A DNA stretch of 64,000 bases from Streptomyces bacillaris (GTDB lineage Bacteria; Actinomycetota; Actinomycetes; Streptomycetales; Streptomycetaceae): positions 806,001 through 870,000 of the forward strand of contig NZ_CP029378.1 of the NCBI RefSeq assembly GCF_003268675.1, written 5' to 3'. Position numbers and translations under genes: made by a program. This document shows, piece after piece, positions 51,072 to 59,342 of this stretch. The notes beneath the pieces are model-generated. The model saw nothing but the letters and a program-made list of their open reading frames with translations. It ran no database searches and was not told where the DNA came from. The stretch's first letter is position 1; the number at the start of each line of letters is the position of its first letter.

Positions 51072-51485
51072 TCAGGGATGGAAGCGGGGGTAGACGTAGC
51101 CGGCTCCCCAGAAGGGGGTGTAGCCGTAGTGGCTGTAGAGGCTGCCGTAGTACTCGTTCTGGTCCAGCAGTTCGGGGTCGTAGCCAGGTGCCTGGGCAAC
51201 GTCGCCCCTTGTGCGGTCGATGTGCACACGGTCGTCGGTCACTTCTGACACCGCGTCGACCGGGATATAGGTCTCCTTCCCCCCGATGCCCAGAAAGCCG
51301 CCGTGTTCCAGGATGAGGAAGCGGACCCTCTGCTCGTTCTCGTCAATGACGAGGTCACCTACCTTGCCGATCTCGGTGCCAGACCGGTCGGTCACTTTCC
51401 TGCCGAGAACGTCCTCGTCAGGAGAGGCGATGACGTGGGGTGAATCGGAGAGCTTGGTCAGAACGGGGATGGGGTCGGTACCCAT
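51072..51485 (-). CDS. PRC-barrel domain protein
   Basis: 137 aa. Residues about 22-85 form a PRC-barrel: EDVLGRKVTDRSGTEIGKVGDLVIDENEQRVRFLILEHGG, FLGIGGKETYIPVDAV. The C-terminal tail is Tyr-rich (YYGSLYSHYGYTPFWG). AGGAGGA precedes the ATG. PRC-barrels bind RNA or protein partners; this solitary form is common in stress gene groups. Role unknown. Confidence 0.85.
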   Translation of the reverse strand: MGTDPIPVLTKLSDSPHVIASPDEDVLGRKVTDRSGTEIGKVGDLVIDENEQRVRFLILEHGGFLGIGGKETYIPVDAVSEVTDDRVHIDRTRGDVAQAPGYDPELLDQNEYYGSLYSHYGYTPFWGAGYVYPRFHP

Positions 51486-52026
51486 GAAGTCCTCCTGGTC
51501 TGTCTCGCAGCGCCCGTTCGGGCGCTCCTCCCTGAGTGCCCGACTTTGGCCCGGTTACGCGTAACCCGTCGGGACGTAGAAAAGAGGCTGCTCCGAGCAG
51601 GCACGAAGGGTTCGGTGCGCCACCCGAATCGACTTGCAGACCCGTGACGCGGACCGCCCGGACCAAGAGCAATCGTTGGTGAACTCCCGCGAGGACTGCT
51701 ACGGGCCGGCAGCCCCAAGAAGAGTCCTTCCAGCTCTCGTCCGGACCGGCGGCGGGAACCGGCGGTCCGGCTTTGCAGCCGTGTCCGCGGCATGCCGAAC
51801 TCGATAGGCGGGTAGCCCTTCGCCTCCCCCGACTGCTGTAGGCGGGGGCGCTGATCTTTCGCTGGTCCCCGGCCTGGGAGGGACGTCTCCTCTGGTCCGA
51901 CTGGTCTGCAACACGCCTGTACGTGGTGTGCGGGGAGTTGTTCCGCCGTGCACTGAAAGGTCCATCGCGGGTTTGGTGCGTGTAACACGATGGCGTGCAG
52001 CTGTCGTTGCGGGGTAGCTGGTCTTT
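51486..52026. other. Non-coding stretch upstream of PRC-barrel and PEBP-like genes
   Basis: About 540 bp between divergent genes. No frame has a ribosome site, gene-like codon bias or recognisable domain. Lower GC than neighbouring genes. It probably holds both promoters plus decayed sequence. Confidence 0.45.
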
Positions 52027-52473
52027 ATGACGCAGATGGAGTTGAGCAGTCCAGCGTTCCGTGGTCAAGGGCGTCTTCCTCCTCAATGCGCACGGGCCGG
52101 TGACAACACCTCACCACCTCTGTCGTGGACCGGAGTGCCCCAGGAGGCGTCGGAGCTGGCCCTGCTCTGTGAGAGCCTCGACGCACTTTCCAGCGACGGC
52201 TTTCTGCTCTGGCTCGTGACCGGCATCGATCCACGCCGTACAGGATTGGACACAGGCACCGACGACCCTGGCAGTCACGTGCACAGAAACAGTTACGGTG
52301 AGGTGGGCTGGGGCGGTCCCGGCGCGTCAGACGGTGAACCACGGCCCTATATCTTCCGGCTTTACGCGCTACCGGCCCCCGTGTCGATACCTCACGATGT
52401 ATCGGCTGATGCTGCACGTCAGGTGCTGGAGCACCAAGGCGTTAATCAGTGTGGCCTCGTGGCTCTGTACTGA
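52027..52473 (+). CDS. PEBP/YbhB-like protein with altered ligand motif
   Basis: 148 aa. Recognisable as the phosphatidylethanolamine-binding/YbhB family from the start (ELSSPAF, DNTSPPLSWTGVP), HVHRNSYGEVGWGGPG and YIFRLYALPAPV. The anion-binding DPDAP motif is replaced by SLDAL (ESLDALSSDG), and GP-CPP is reduced to GPGAS, so ligand binding may be lost. Either a divergent member or an early stage of decay. Confidence 0.7.
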   Translation: MTQMELSSPAFRGQGRLPPQCARAGDNTSPPLSWTGVPQEASELALLCESLDALSSDGFLLWLVTGIDPRRTGLDTGTDDPGSHVHRNSYGEVGWGGPGASDGEPRPYIFRLYALPAPVSIPHDVSADAARQVLEHQGVNQCGLVALY

Positions 52474-52693
52474 CTTTCACGGAGCGTGACAGGTGTGTCG
52501 ACGGCTTTGAAGGCGCCTGCCGTACATGCGCTCCGGCCTTCACGGCCGGGAGGTAGCCGAAGGCGCTGAGTACCACGTCCGGGACCCCGGCGTTTCTGTC
52601 CATCGGGCAGTTCGAGCCTTCTCCCAGTTCCAGAACGCCACTCCGGCACCCCCCAGGACCGCCATGCCGGTGCGAACCGGGCAGACCTACTAC

Positions 52694-52884
52694 CCGGGGG
52701 GCGGACATGGTCATGAGGCCCGGGGCGGTTCTCCTGCCGGGAGGTGGCCGGGCGGCGCGCGTGGTGTAGTCGATGACGTACGTCGCCGGGAGGGGCAGCG
52801 TGTGCGCGTGACCACCGTTGACGCGCTGGAGTTCCATGCCGAAGGCTTCGTACACGGAGGCCAGGTTCGTCTGTCGGGCGCCCG
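52694..52884 (-). pseudogene. Remnant of a peroxiredoxin-like gene
   Basis: The frame encodes SVYEAFGMELQRVNGG then HAHTLPLPATYVIDYTTRAA, resembling the C-terminal half of AhpC/TSA-type peroxiredoxins, with an apparent deletion between YVID and DYTTRA. The N-terminal half with the catalytic Cys is gone and the end runs into unrelated sequence. It abuts the 3' end of the K+ channel gene. About 220 bp on its other side (52474-52693) hold nothing recognisable. Confidence 0.4.
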
Positions 52885-53667
52885 TCAGATGTTCACGGCC
52901 CCGGGAGAGGTAGGGCCGGGCACTTTGGCCGCTTCGGGCCCTGGTACGACTGTGAGCTGTGCGATCTCGGCCCGTAGGGCGGTGACTTCTGCGGTCAGGG
53001 CCTCCAGGAGGGCTGCCTGCCTCCGCTCCTCGGCGTTGTCCCGTTCGAAGCGGGAGATGAACCAGGCGGCGATGTTCGCCGTCACGACACCGAGCAGCGC
53101 GATGCCGGAGAGCATCAGCCCCACGGCGAGCAGTCGGCCGAGCCCGGTGGTGGGCGCCAGGTCTCCGTATCCCACCGTCGTCATGGTGGTGAAGGACCAC
53201 CACACCGCGTCACCCAGTGTGCGAATGTTGCCACTGGGCGCGTCCCGCTCCACCTGGAGCACCGCGAGGGAGCCGAACATCATGAGCCCGACGACGGAGC
53301 CGGCGACGTAGACCGTCATCGTGATCTGCGGCGCGTGCCTGGCCCGTCGCCCCACCAGGAGCAGAGTGGAGACCAGTCGCAGCAGACGCAGCGGCTGGAC
53401 CAGCGGCAGGACGACGGCCAGCAGGTCCAGCGGATGGCTCCGGACGAACGCCCACTTACCGGAGGCCAGTGCCAGCCGTACCGCGTAGTCGGCTGCGAAA
53501 GCCGCCCATACGGTCCACTCGGCCGCACGGCACGCCGCGTGCACCCACGCCGGTGCATCCGGAGTAAGGACAGGGAAGGCGTACGCGACGCCGAACACCA
53601 CCGCCAGCAGCAGAAGAGGCGTCCGCGTGCGCTGCTCCCATCGGCCCAGCCGGGTTCCATGCTTCAT
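52885..53667 (-). CDS. Ion transport domain potassium channel
   Basis: 260 aa. Several membrane helices (about 18-35, 45-65, 75-105, 118-138), a pore helix and selectivity filter TMTTVGYGDLAP (about 168), then the inner helix LLAVGLMLSGIALLGVVTANIAAW. A C-terminal coiled coil (ALLEALTAEVTALRAEIAQL) would tetramerise it. LRLLRLVSTLLL with regularly spaced Arg looks like a reduced voltage-sensor segment. It likely conducts K+ to set membrane potential. Confidence 0.9.
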   Translation of the reverse strand: MKHGTRLGRWEQRTRTPLLLLAVVFGVAYAFPVLTPDAPAWVHAACRAAEWTVWAAFAADYAVRLALASGKWAFVRSHPLDLLAVVLPLVQPLRLLRLVSTLLLVGRRARHAPQITMTVYVAGSVVGLMMFGSLAVLQVERDAPSGNIRTLGDAVWWSFTTMTTVGYGDLAPTTGLGRLLAVGLMLSGIALLGVVTANIAAWFISRFERDNAEERRQAALLEALTAEVTALRAEIAQLTVVPGPEAAKVPGPTSPGAVNI

Positions 53668-54329
53668 ACGAGCATCGTAGGAAACCGCCCAGGTCGGCTC
53701 TGCGGAGGGCTTTCGCGCATGCGGTCAGGCCTCTCGCTGCAGAAGTGGTTCCGAGCGGAACGACACGGGTGTGGCGAACGCCTAACCGATCCCCATCCGA
53801 GCGGTATCGGGGGGGGACGCAGCCGGATGGAAACGGGTGGCGCTATGTCCGTTGTTTCGACATCATCGCAGGTGAGAGGCGTCTCGCTCATGAGTTCGAG
53901 TACCACCTGCCCCACCGAGCGTCCCCAGGTAGAGTCGTTCTGACCTGGGGGAACGCGTTCTCGGGGGCGCTTCTGCATGCGGTACCCGCCGTGCGGTACT
54001 GAACCGCTGGCGCATTGAGGCAGCGCGTCTGAGCTGGGCTTTTGTGGTGATCGCCTGAGAGAGCGTCGTGACGCGGTCCCACGGCCGTCGAGGGGGACTG
54101 CGCACTGTGCACTCCTTCCACGGCCCGCCGCATCCACATGCCGTCCCTGCTGCCCCCGGCCCGTTCCGTGCCGACCGAGCCGTCGCCGTCCGGCTCTCCG
54201 AACGGTGCGATGCGTGCAGCTTCGCAGCGGAACTCCGAGCGAGTGAGGCGCGCTGACGCGGTCGGGCCCGACCGCGTCAGCAAGAAGGCCCGACCATGAT
54301 CGTGTGACGAGCTCGAAGCCAGGCCTTCC
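53668..54329. other. Non-coding, apparently decayed stretch
   Basis: About 660 bp between the K+ channel and the sigma-factor remnant. Open frames have poor codon bias and no ribosome sites. A T-loop-like TTCGAGT near 53900 does not fold into a tRNA. Confidence 0.4.
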
Positions 54330-54720
54330 AGCGCGCCGGGCCAGCGGCAGGCTTTCGCCGTCTCGCGCCACTGCCTCCTCGGGTTGGCCCGGGAGCGGCT
54401 TCGTGGGGAGATCGTCTGCGCCTGGCTGCCGATGGCCCACCGCTACCGCAACCGCGGGGAGACGTCGGAGGACCTGCGACAGGTCGCGGAGGTCGGTGAC
54501 GAACCTGAGGTCTCGCCTGACGTGGTCGCCGATCTTGCCGAGTCGGTGTCGGACCGGTCAGCCCTCTCCGCCAGGGACGCCCCGTCGGGAGAAGGCGACC
54601 CACGGGCTCACGGCGCCCGGGACAGGCGGAGGCCGACTCCATCGCGTAGGTCCGTCGCCCGCGTCCGCACCCGTGGCGGTGTGCTTCGGCCCGCCATCCG
54701 ACTCAACCCGTCGACGTACG
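54330..54720 (+). pseudogene. Remnant of a SigB-type (SigF/B/G) sigma factor gene
   Basis: The frame reading LARERLRGEIVCAWLPMAHRYRNRGE then TSEDLRQVAE matches sigma region 1.2/2.1 of SigB-type factors. It then jumps, after about residue 36, to VGDEPEVSPDVVADLAES and SALSARDAPSGEG, which resembles region 3. The promoter-recognising regions 2.2-2.4 and region 4 are missing, so an internal deletion and loss of the 3' end have occurred. The nearby PP2C phosphatase belongs to the pathway type that controls such sigma factors. Confidence 0.55.
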
Positions 54721-54781
54721 AGGTCGCGCATGGGCATACCTGCGGATGAACCCGCAGGCCACGACGATGATGGGGACCTCG

Positions 54782-55336
54782 ATGAACAGCTTTCCACGCC
54801 TCGGCCGTTCCGTGCGCCGGACTGCCTACGCTCTGGTCAGTTGCTGCCTCGCCGCCACGATGCTGGCTGGTTGCAGTACCCACGAAGGGGAGTACAACCC
54901 GCCCGGCGCGAACGCCCGGGTCGGGAACATGCTGATCCGTTACGCCCATATCTCCGAGCCGCCGAACGGTCCGTGGGAGATCGGGCACGACGCCCCGTTG
55001 TACGTGTGGCTCTACAACGAGGGAGCCACCGCGGACCGGTTACTCGGCGCTGAGACGACGATCGCACGGTCGGTCGACATCGTCACCGGGGACGGCGACG
55101 AGCGGGGGCCGGTGGAGGTGCCGCCCGAGAAGCTGGTGGAGCTGGAGGAGGACCGGCCGCACCTGCTGCTGCGAGGGCTGAAGGAGGAGATGAGGGGCGG
55201 CGACTACGCTTGGGTGACCCTGCGCTTCGAACGTGCGGGTGAGGTGGCGCTGCAGATGCACGCGCAGCTGCCCACCTACGTCGGCGAGGACGCCACCGAC
55301 ACCCCGGGGCTCACGCCGCCCTCGCCCGGAGAGTGA
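54782..55336 (+). CDS. Secreted lipoprotein, PCuAC/DUF461-like
   Basis: 184 aa from ATG 54782 (GGGGA 6-7 bases upstream; ATGs at 54746 and 54770 are possible). Signal peptide RRTAYALVSCCLAATMLAGC with lipobox LAGC, so lipid-anchored outside the membrane. The mature part has IRYAHISEPPNGPWEIGHDAPLYVWLYNEGATADRLLGAET, a beta-sandwich pattern like actinomycete DUF461/copper-chaperone-like lipoproteins. The Met/His copper ligands of PCuAC are not evident. Function uncertain. Confidence 0.65.
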   Translation: MNSFPRLGRSVRRTAYALVSCCLAATMLAGCSTHEGEYNPPGANARVGNMLIRYAHISEPPNGPWEIGHDAPLYVWLYNEGATADRLLGAETTIARSVDIVTGDGDERGPVEVPPEKLVELEEDRPHLLLRGLKEEMRGGDYAWVTLRFERAGEVALQMHAQLPTYVGEDATDTPGLTPPSPGE

Positions 55337-55510
55337 TCCGCACAGCAGGGCGGCGGCCTCGCCGCGGGCGAGTCCGCCGCGATCCAGGGCCAGCGACTCC
55401 CGCGTCGGTGGGCTGTGTGGAACCCGGTCATCCGGGCACCCAAGGGGGGCCGCATCTGCAACGTACGTCTGCGGCAACGGTCGAGTACCAGGGCCGGAAA
55501 GGAGACCGCC

Positions 55511-55987
55511 GTGACTCCTGGACAGTCCTCGCCGCCGGAGACCGGCCCCTCGCCCAGGAAGCTGGCCCGCGGCCTGAGGAACGAACCCATCAGTGGCCTC
55601 ATGCTCCTGTCCTCGCTCTGGCTGTTCGTCGGAGCGTGGATCATCGGCTATCCGTTCACGGAGCCGGCCGTCGACGCCCATCTCATCGAGATTCTCGTCG
55701 GCGTCGTCGTGTTCTGCGTGGCTCTGGCCCGGCTGATCCGGCCGCGAGGATGGGTGAGCGATGTGCTCGTCCTGGCGGGCGGGGTGTGGCTGTTCGTCGC
55801 GCCGTTCGTGGTGAGTTACGGCGATACCGCCGCGGCCGACGCCGCACGTGTCAACGACATCACGGTGGGCTGCGTGCTGGTCGTCCTGTCGGCCCTCCCC
55901 CTGGCCATCGCGCTGACGGCGTCCCGGGCAGGCAGGTCGGCGGACTCTCGCCCGGCCTCTCCTCGCGGAGGGAGGCGGTGTTCCTGA
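55511..55987 (+). CDS. SPW-repeat membrane protein
   Basis: 158 aa from GTG 55511, with AAAGGAG upstream. Four membrane helices are arranged as two similar units, SSLWLFVGAWIIGY and AGGVWLFVAPFVVSY, the SPW-repeat pattern. A Pro/Ser-rich tail is basic. Function of the family is unknown. It probably stands alone; the next gene is an opposite-strand remnant. Confidence 0.75.
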   Translation: MTPGQSSPPETGPSPRKLARGLRNEPISGLMLLSSLWLFVGAWIIGYPFTEPAVDAHLIEILVGVVVFCVALARLIRPRGWVSDVLVLAGGVWLFVAPFVVSYGDTAAADAARVNDITVGCVLVVLSALPLAIALTASRAGRSADSRPASPRGGRRCS

Positions 55988-56052
55988 GTCACGGTGCTGC
56001 CCGGTCGCCCGGACCGGTCCGGGGGCTGCCGGTGGTGGCCGGGGCCGGCCGG

Positions 56053-56968
56053 TCAGTGCGTCCGGTCGTACGTCCGGCGTCCGGCCAGTGCTTGCTCGAC
56101 CAGTTGGAGGAGTTCGGTGAGCAGGTCGTGCTCGGTGGCGTGGAAGCCCTGGCCTGCGGTGGTGGAGCGCAGTCGGTCGAGGGCGGCGGCGATGGGCGGG
56201 AGCTGGTCGGGCGCGCTGTTCCATGCCAGTTCGCGCAGGAGCATCGCGACGCGGATCAGAACCGCGGGCTCGGCGGCGCCGTAGCGCAGCGGCTGTGCTG
56301 GCGCGAGATCGAGGAGATCTGCCAGGTCCGGGCGCCGCAGCACGACCCTCACCCGGTGGCGGCCGTCGTGCAGTACCCGGGGGTCGAGGTCGCGGCGGGC
56401 CAACTCGCACAGCAGAGCGGAGGCGTGGGTGAGGGCATGGACAGCGGTAGTGGGGTCGTTGACCCCGGGTGAGAGCGCTTTGGCGGTGATGTCGGTGAGC
56501 CGGCGGAGTCCGAAGGCGACGTCCTTGGCCTCGGTGCGTTCCGCGCCGGTGGAAACCGCCTCCGCGGCTTTGCGGACCAGACCTGTCCGGGTCTCGTGGG
56601 AGAAGGGCTGCCCGCACGCGGCCAGGCGGCTCCCATGGGTGTGCCGGTGATCAGGGAGCTGCCGGGGTCGCCGACGATGAGCAGGACCACGTCGGCCTCG
56701 ACGGCTGCCTCCAGGAGTGCATCCTCGTCCACGGCGGTCGGGAAGCCGGGCTTCAGGACGGGCAGGAGCACTGCGTCGGCGGGTGGTTGCGGTGGCGCGC
56801 CCGGGCCCCCGGCGGCGGGGGCCCTTTCGGAGGGAAGGCAGTGGATGGTGCGGTCGGCGGCCGCGCGGACGCTGTGCATCATCGTCTCCACCCGGATCTC
56901 GCGTGCCAGGTGAGAAAGGAACAGCACCAGGCCGAGCACGCTCGCCAGAGTGAGGAGGAACGCCCCTG
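56053..56968 (-). pseudogene. Truncated, frameshifted DUF2254 membrane protein gene
   Basis: Minus-strand sequence encodes GAFLLTLASVLGLVLFLSHLAREIRV through LITGTPMGAAWP in one frame. It then continues in another frame from about 56620 with FSHETRTGLVRKAAEAVSTG, DVAFGLRRLTDITAKALSPGVNDPTTAV and on to YDRTH. This is the middle and C-terminal part of DUF2254. The N-terminal membrane region is missing and is replaced at about 56968 by a transposase remnant. An intact paralogue sits at 59343-60647. Confidence 0.8.
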
Positions 56969-57621
56969 GTACTGCCCCAACCTCCCCCAGCCCCTGACCA
57001 CCGCCACCGCCGACCTGCCCACCAAGGAAGATCGGCAAACACACCTGGCGCGCCCGGGTCGACGCCCGCACCTCCTACCGCCTGCGTCCCAAAGCCGCCC
57101 CCGACCACCGAGGCGCACGAAGGATGCTCTGCCCCGCAGCAGGCACACACCCCACCGTCGCCTGCCCCGTCAAGCGCCGCAGCCTCGGCCGCACCCCCCG
57201 TCTTCCCCTCATCGACGTCACCCCCACCCCGGCAGGAACCCCCGCAGTCTGCCGCCGTGAGTCCCTCACCTTCACCCGGGACATCGGCATCCGTCACTGG
57301 CAGGAACTCGACCACGGCCTCGCCCCCTGGGTCCACCACCACTTCCGCCTGCGCAACCGTGTGGAGCACTTCAACGGCTACGCCAAAAACCACGAAGCCA
57401 TCGAACGCAGCCGCACCCGCCGCATCCGCGGAATCGCCGCCCAGTCCCTCCTCCTCTCCTTCCAGATCACCCACGCCAACCACCGCAAACGCGCCAGCTG
57501 GCTCGACACCCTCCAGACAGACGGCCTCCCCGCCCGCCGCCCCTCCAACCGCCACAAACTCAAGAACCCGCGTGACTGGACCCCGGGCGGCTACCTCTCT
57601 GGCACCACCTCCGAGAACTGA
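56969..57621 (+). pseudogene. C-terminal remnant of an actinobacterial transposase
   Basis: Plus-strand frames give YCPNLPQPLTTATADL, then after a frameshift near 57045 TSYRLRPKAAPDHRGARR, VCRRESLTFTRDIG, and LRNRVEHFNGYAKNHEAIERSRTRRIRGIAAQSLLLSF. This resembles the C-terminal part of a large DDE-type transposase common in Streptomyces; the catalytic N-terminal part is absent. Ends at TGA 57621, 95 bp before the second IS3-family copy. It appears to have truncated the DUF2254 gene. Confidence 0.65.
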
Positions 57622-57756
57622 TCCACCCCACCCCCCGCACTCCACCTGATCAGCACAAACACATCTGGCCTTCTGCGAACCCGGAGAGGGCCAGATCACG
57701 TCCACCACAACAACAATGAGCTGCCCCGAGTTTCGTAGAGTCCGATCTTGATTGGT

Positions 57757-58641
57757 TCAGGCGGACTGCGGGGTTTGCTCCTGGCTGCGCCAGAAGGCTT
57801 CCTCGTGCTCGGCCGGCGGCACGTAGTCGAGCGCGGAGTGCAGACGTTCCTCGTTGTACCAGGTGACCCACTGGAAGATCGCCCGCTCGACCTGCTCGAC
57901 GTCCTTCCAAGGACCCTGCATCTCGATCAGCTCGGCCTTGAAGGTCCCGTTCAGCGCCTCGGCCATCGCGTTGTCATACGAGTCCGCGACCGACCCGACG
58001 GAGGCGGAGGCGCCGATGTCCGCGAGCCGGTCGGTATACCGAATTGACACGTATTGCGACCCGCGATCGCTGTGGTGGATCAGTCCGGAGTCCTTCTTGA
58101 TCCGACGCCGCCAGAGCGCCATCTCCAGGGCGTCCAGAGGGAGTTCGGTCCGCATGTGGTTCGCGACCTGCCAGCCGACGATCATCCGCGAGTACACGTC
58201 CAGGACGAATGCCACATACATCCATCCCGACCAGGTGCGGACATAGGTCATGTCCGCGACCCACAGCTGATCGGGCCGCGAGGCGGTGAAGTCGCGGTCG
58301 ACCAGGTCCGGCGGACGCGGCGCCGACGGCTCCGGGACCGTGGTGCGGCGGCGCCGGCCACGGATGACGCCCTCCAGGCCCAGCTCGGCCATCAGCCGCT
58401 CGACCGTGCAGCGGGCCACCTCGACGCCCCGGCGGCCCAGGGCCCGCGTGATCCGGCGGGCGCCATAGGTGCCGCCCGAGTCCGCGTGGACCTCCTCGAT
58501 CAGAGGCATGAGCTGCTCGTCGCGGAGCCGACGGGCCGACTTCGGCCGCTTCTTGCGGGCGAAGTACGTCGACGGAGACAGGTCCAGCACCCGGCAGACG
58601 GGATCGACCCCGAGGCCGTGTCCACGCAGGTGGTCGATCAC
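57757..58641 (-). CDS. IS3-family transposase OrfB (copy 2)
   Basis: 294 aa, residue for residue the same as the copy-1 OrfB, with the intact DDE core (WVADMTYV, HHSDRGSQY, AEALNGTFKAEL). Made by -1 frameshifting from orfA. Confidence 0.95.
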   Translation of the reverse strand: MIDHLRGHGLGVDPVCRVLDLSPSTYFARKKRPKSARRLRDEQLMPLIEEVHADSGGTYGARRITRALGRRGVEVARCTVERLMAELGLEGVIRGRRRRTTVPEPSAPRPPDLVDRDFTASRPDQLWVADMTYVRTWSGWMYVAFVLDVYSRMIVGWQVANHMRTELPLDALEMALWRRRIKKDSGLIHHSDRGSQYVSIRYTDRLADIGASASVGSVADSYDNAMAEALNGTFKAELIEMQGPWKDVEQVERAIFQWVTWYNEERLHSALDYVPPAEHEEAFWRSQEQTPQSA

Positions 58642-58949
58642 CTGCTCGGCCTCGTCCGGGGACGGTCGATCTCCTGGGCAAAAAACACCGAGGCGGCTTT
58701 CAGGATCTCGTTCGCCCGCCGCAGCTCCGCTACTTCTTTACGGAGTTGCTTGAGCTCGTCGAGCTCTGCGGTGGTGAGCCGGTCGTCCCGCTCGCCGCGG
58801 TCGGCCTCGGCCTGGCGGACCCAGCCGCGCAAGGCCTCCTTGTGGATGCCCAGGTCCTTCGCGACGTGCGCGATCGGGCGGCCGGTGGTGCGGACCTCGC
58901 GAATCGCGCGCTCGCGCAGTTCGTCCGGATATTTACGGGGTGCTGCCAT
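58638..58949 (-). CDS. IS3-family transposase OrfA (copy 2)
   Basis: 103 aa, the same protein as copy-1 OrfA, with HTH and coiled coil. The T6 slippery run near 58680-58685 precedes the overlap with orfB. Confidence 0.93.
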   Translation of the reverse strand: MAAPRKYPDELRERAIREVRTTGRPIAHVAKDLGIHKEALRGWVRQAEADRGERDDRLTTAELDELKQLRKEVAELRRANEILKAASVFFAQEIDRPRTRPSR

Positions 58950-59025
58950 GGTGCTGGTGGATCTCCTTCGCCAGGACCGTAACCCTGGCATCAGGGACTC
59001 CACAAATCTCAGTACAGCTCAACAA

Positions 59026-59062
59026 AGCCGGTCAAAGCGACAAAGTGTCGCTTTGACCGGCT
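59026..59062 (-). terminator. Terminator of tRNA-Leu
   Basis: Perfect 17-bp arms AGCCGGTCAAAGCGACA / TGTCGCTTTGACCGGCT with a 3-base loop. On the minus strand it is followed by TTGTTG, the T-tail into which the IS3-family copy inserted. Confidence 0.85.
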
Positions 59063-59081
59063 CTATTTGGTCGGTTGACCC

Positions 59082-59169
59082 TGGTGTCCGAGGGGGGACT
59101 TGAACCCCCACGCCCGATAAAGGGCACTAGCACCTCAAGCTAGCGCGTCTGCCATTCCGCCACCCGGAC
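59082..59169 (-). tRNA. tRNA-Leu (anticodon GAG)
   Basis: 88 nt including an encoded CCA (59082-59084). Acceptor GTCCGGG pairs with CTCGGAC; the D-arm has GGCGGAATGGCAGACGCG, the anticodon stem-loop is CTAGC-TTGAGGT-GCTAG (anticodon GAG, reads CTC/CTT), and there is a long class II variable arm (TGCCCTTTATCGGGCG). The T-arm is GGGGGTTCAAGTCCCCC. Single gene with its own terminator. It marks the right border of the IS-rich region. Confidence 0.97.
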
Positions 59170-59342
59170 AAGGTGTCTGTCGTTCGCGGTGTGTTCCCCG
59201 CGGCGACATGGAAAACAATACCAGGGGTTCGGAGTGCGTTTCACCTGCGTATCGGGGGCATACCCGGTGGTCAGTGAGGTGCGGCGTGCCGGTGTGAGCG
59301 GCCTCCGTGGTCCGGGGAGGTCTCGGGGCTACCTTCGCGTCC

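Larger units (their letters stand above)
57717..59021 (-). mobile_element. IS3-family element, copy 2 (1305 bp)
   Basis: Same length, ends and encoded proteins as copy 1, in the opposite orientation. Target duplication ACAA (57713-57716 and 59022-59025). It lies at the tail of the hairpin terminator following the tRNA-Leu gene. The two copies form 1.3-kb inverted repeats flanking 7.2 kb. Confidence 0.95.

Noticed and set aside
53870..53930. T-loop-like TTCGAGT with a short stem, suggesting a tRNA or attachment-site fragment
   Set aside because: No acceptor stem, D-arm or anticodon loop can be paired around it on either strand.
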